Shown here one piece after another: positions 63,557 through 64,000 of a stretch of 64,000 nt of DNA (its first letter is position 1; each line of letters starts with the position of its first letter). The notes beneath the pieces were generated by a model, which was not told the origin of the DNA, ran no database searches, and saw only the letters and a list, made by a program, of their open reading frames with translations. The translations under genes and the position numbers were made by a program. Location: the NCBI RefSeq assembly GCF_015832195.1, contig NC_052032.1, forward strand, positions 8,500,618-8,564,617. The letters run 5' to 3'. Source of the stretch: Motacilla alba alba. Its lineage: Eukaryota > Chordata > Aves > Passeriformes > Motacillidae.

Positions 63557-64000
63557 AGCCCCAGTGCCCAGATGAGATCAATGCCTAGACCAGCCCTGGC
63601 TGAGGGTGTGAGCCTCCCGTGGGGCTCTAAAACCCTGCAGCACAAGAGAGAAAGCCCCCGGAGCCCCAGCCTGGCAGATGCAGGCAGGGAGGGAGGGCGT
63701 GCATCCCACTGGCATCATCATCCCCGCAAAACCCTCAGGGATTCTCTGGCAGCTTGTCCTGGTTTATGGCAAATTTGGGAGAAAACCTCCAGAAGGGGGG
63801 CCCCTCTAGAAAGCAAACCCACACAGTCCCTCCCCACAACTGTTTGGGGAAGGATTCCTCGGAGAGAAGTGGAAAGAACCTGTTTGTTTAACAGGCACGG
63901 CACCCAAAAATGAACAATACCGGGTGACAACACTCTTTCACCGCTCTGAAAAGGATGACAAACTCAGAAAGTCGCTCCTGGGAGTGGTCGCTCTGTTGCC
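63557..64000. other. End of window; no gene seen
   Basis: No coding, RNA or mobile element was recognised in the last 440 bp. Confidence 0.35.

Noticed and set aside
36600..64000. A NOTCH1 exon or another gene in the second half
   Set aside because: No Cys-rich EGF pattern, no chain of in-phase exons and no known family was found among the open frames. Short exons of an unknown gene cannot be excluded by eye.

Overview
This is nuclear DNA from a vertebrate, almost certainly a bird. Three multi-exon genes were rebuilt by hand from splice sites and reading-frame continuity, and several CR1 LINE fragments carry the typical avian 3' ends. Compact introns, three CpG islands and high GC fit an avian microchromosome. 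Nothing is prokaryotic: nearly all long open frames are shadows of CpG islands, tandem repeats or antisense strands.

Layout. (1) 1-6.8 kb: DIPK1B (FAM69B) on the minus strand, five coding exons, 431 codons, complete. (2) 6.8-17.0 kb: intergenic DNA between two divergent promoters, with minisatellites, including a higher-order array ending about 200 bp before the AGPAT2 start codon. (3) 17.1-25.5 kb: AGPAT2 on the plus strand, six coding exons, 272 codons, complete, with a 1.5 kb 3' UTR. (4) 25.9-36.5 kb: EGFL7 on the minus strand, eight coding exons, 271 codons. It hosts the microRNA mir-126 in the intron after the second EGF exon, and its last coding exon is only 23 nt including the stop. 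The 5' non-coding exon probably lies in the CpG island at 35.6-36.9 kb. (5) 36.5-64 kb: no gene found. This stretch lies 5' of EGFL7. It holds five CR1 fragments, a solo retroviral LTR, several minisatellites and low-GC blocks that may be conserved enhancers. In mammals the next gene on this side is NOTCH1; it is not in the window.

The order EGFL7-AGPAT2-DIPK1B matches human 9q34.3 as I recall it. EGFL7 and miR-126 act together in endothelial cells (secreted vascular factor plus its intronic microRNA). AGPAT2 makes phosphatidic acid in the ER, and DIPK1B is an ER-membrane protein of the divergent FAM69 kinase family. The three are neighbours but not one pathway.

I found no unknown gene system. 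The points most worth following up are a four-copy 53-bp array of GATA/E-box sites 14 kb upstream of EGFL7, the EGFL7 mini-exon with a possible alternative intronic 3' end, the absence of an RGD motif in this EGFL7, and minisatellites beside the AGPAT2 and EGFL7 promoters.
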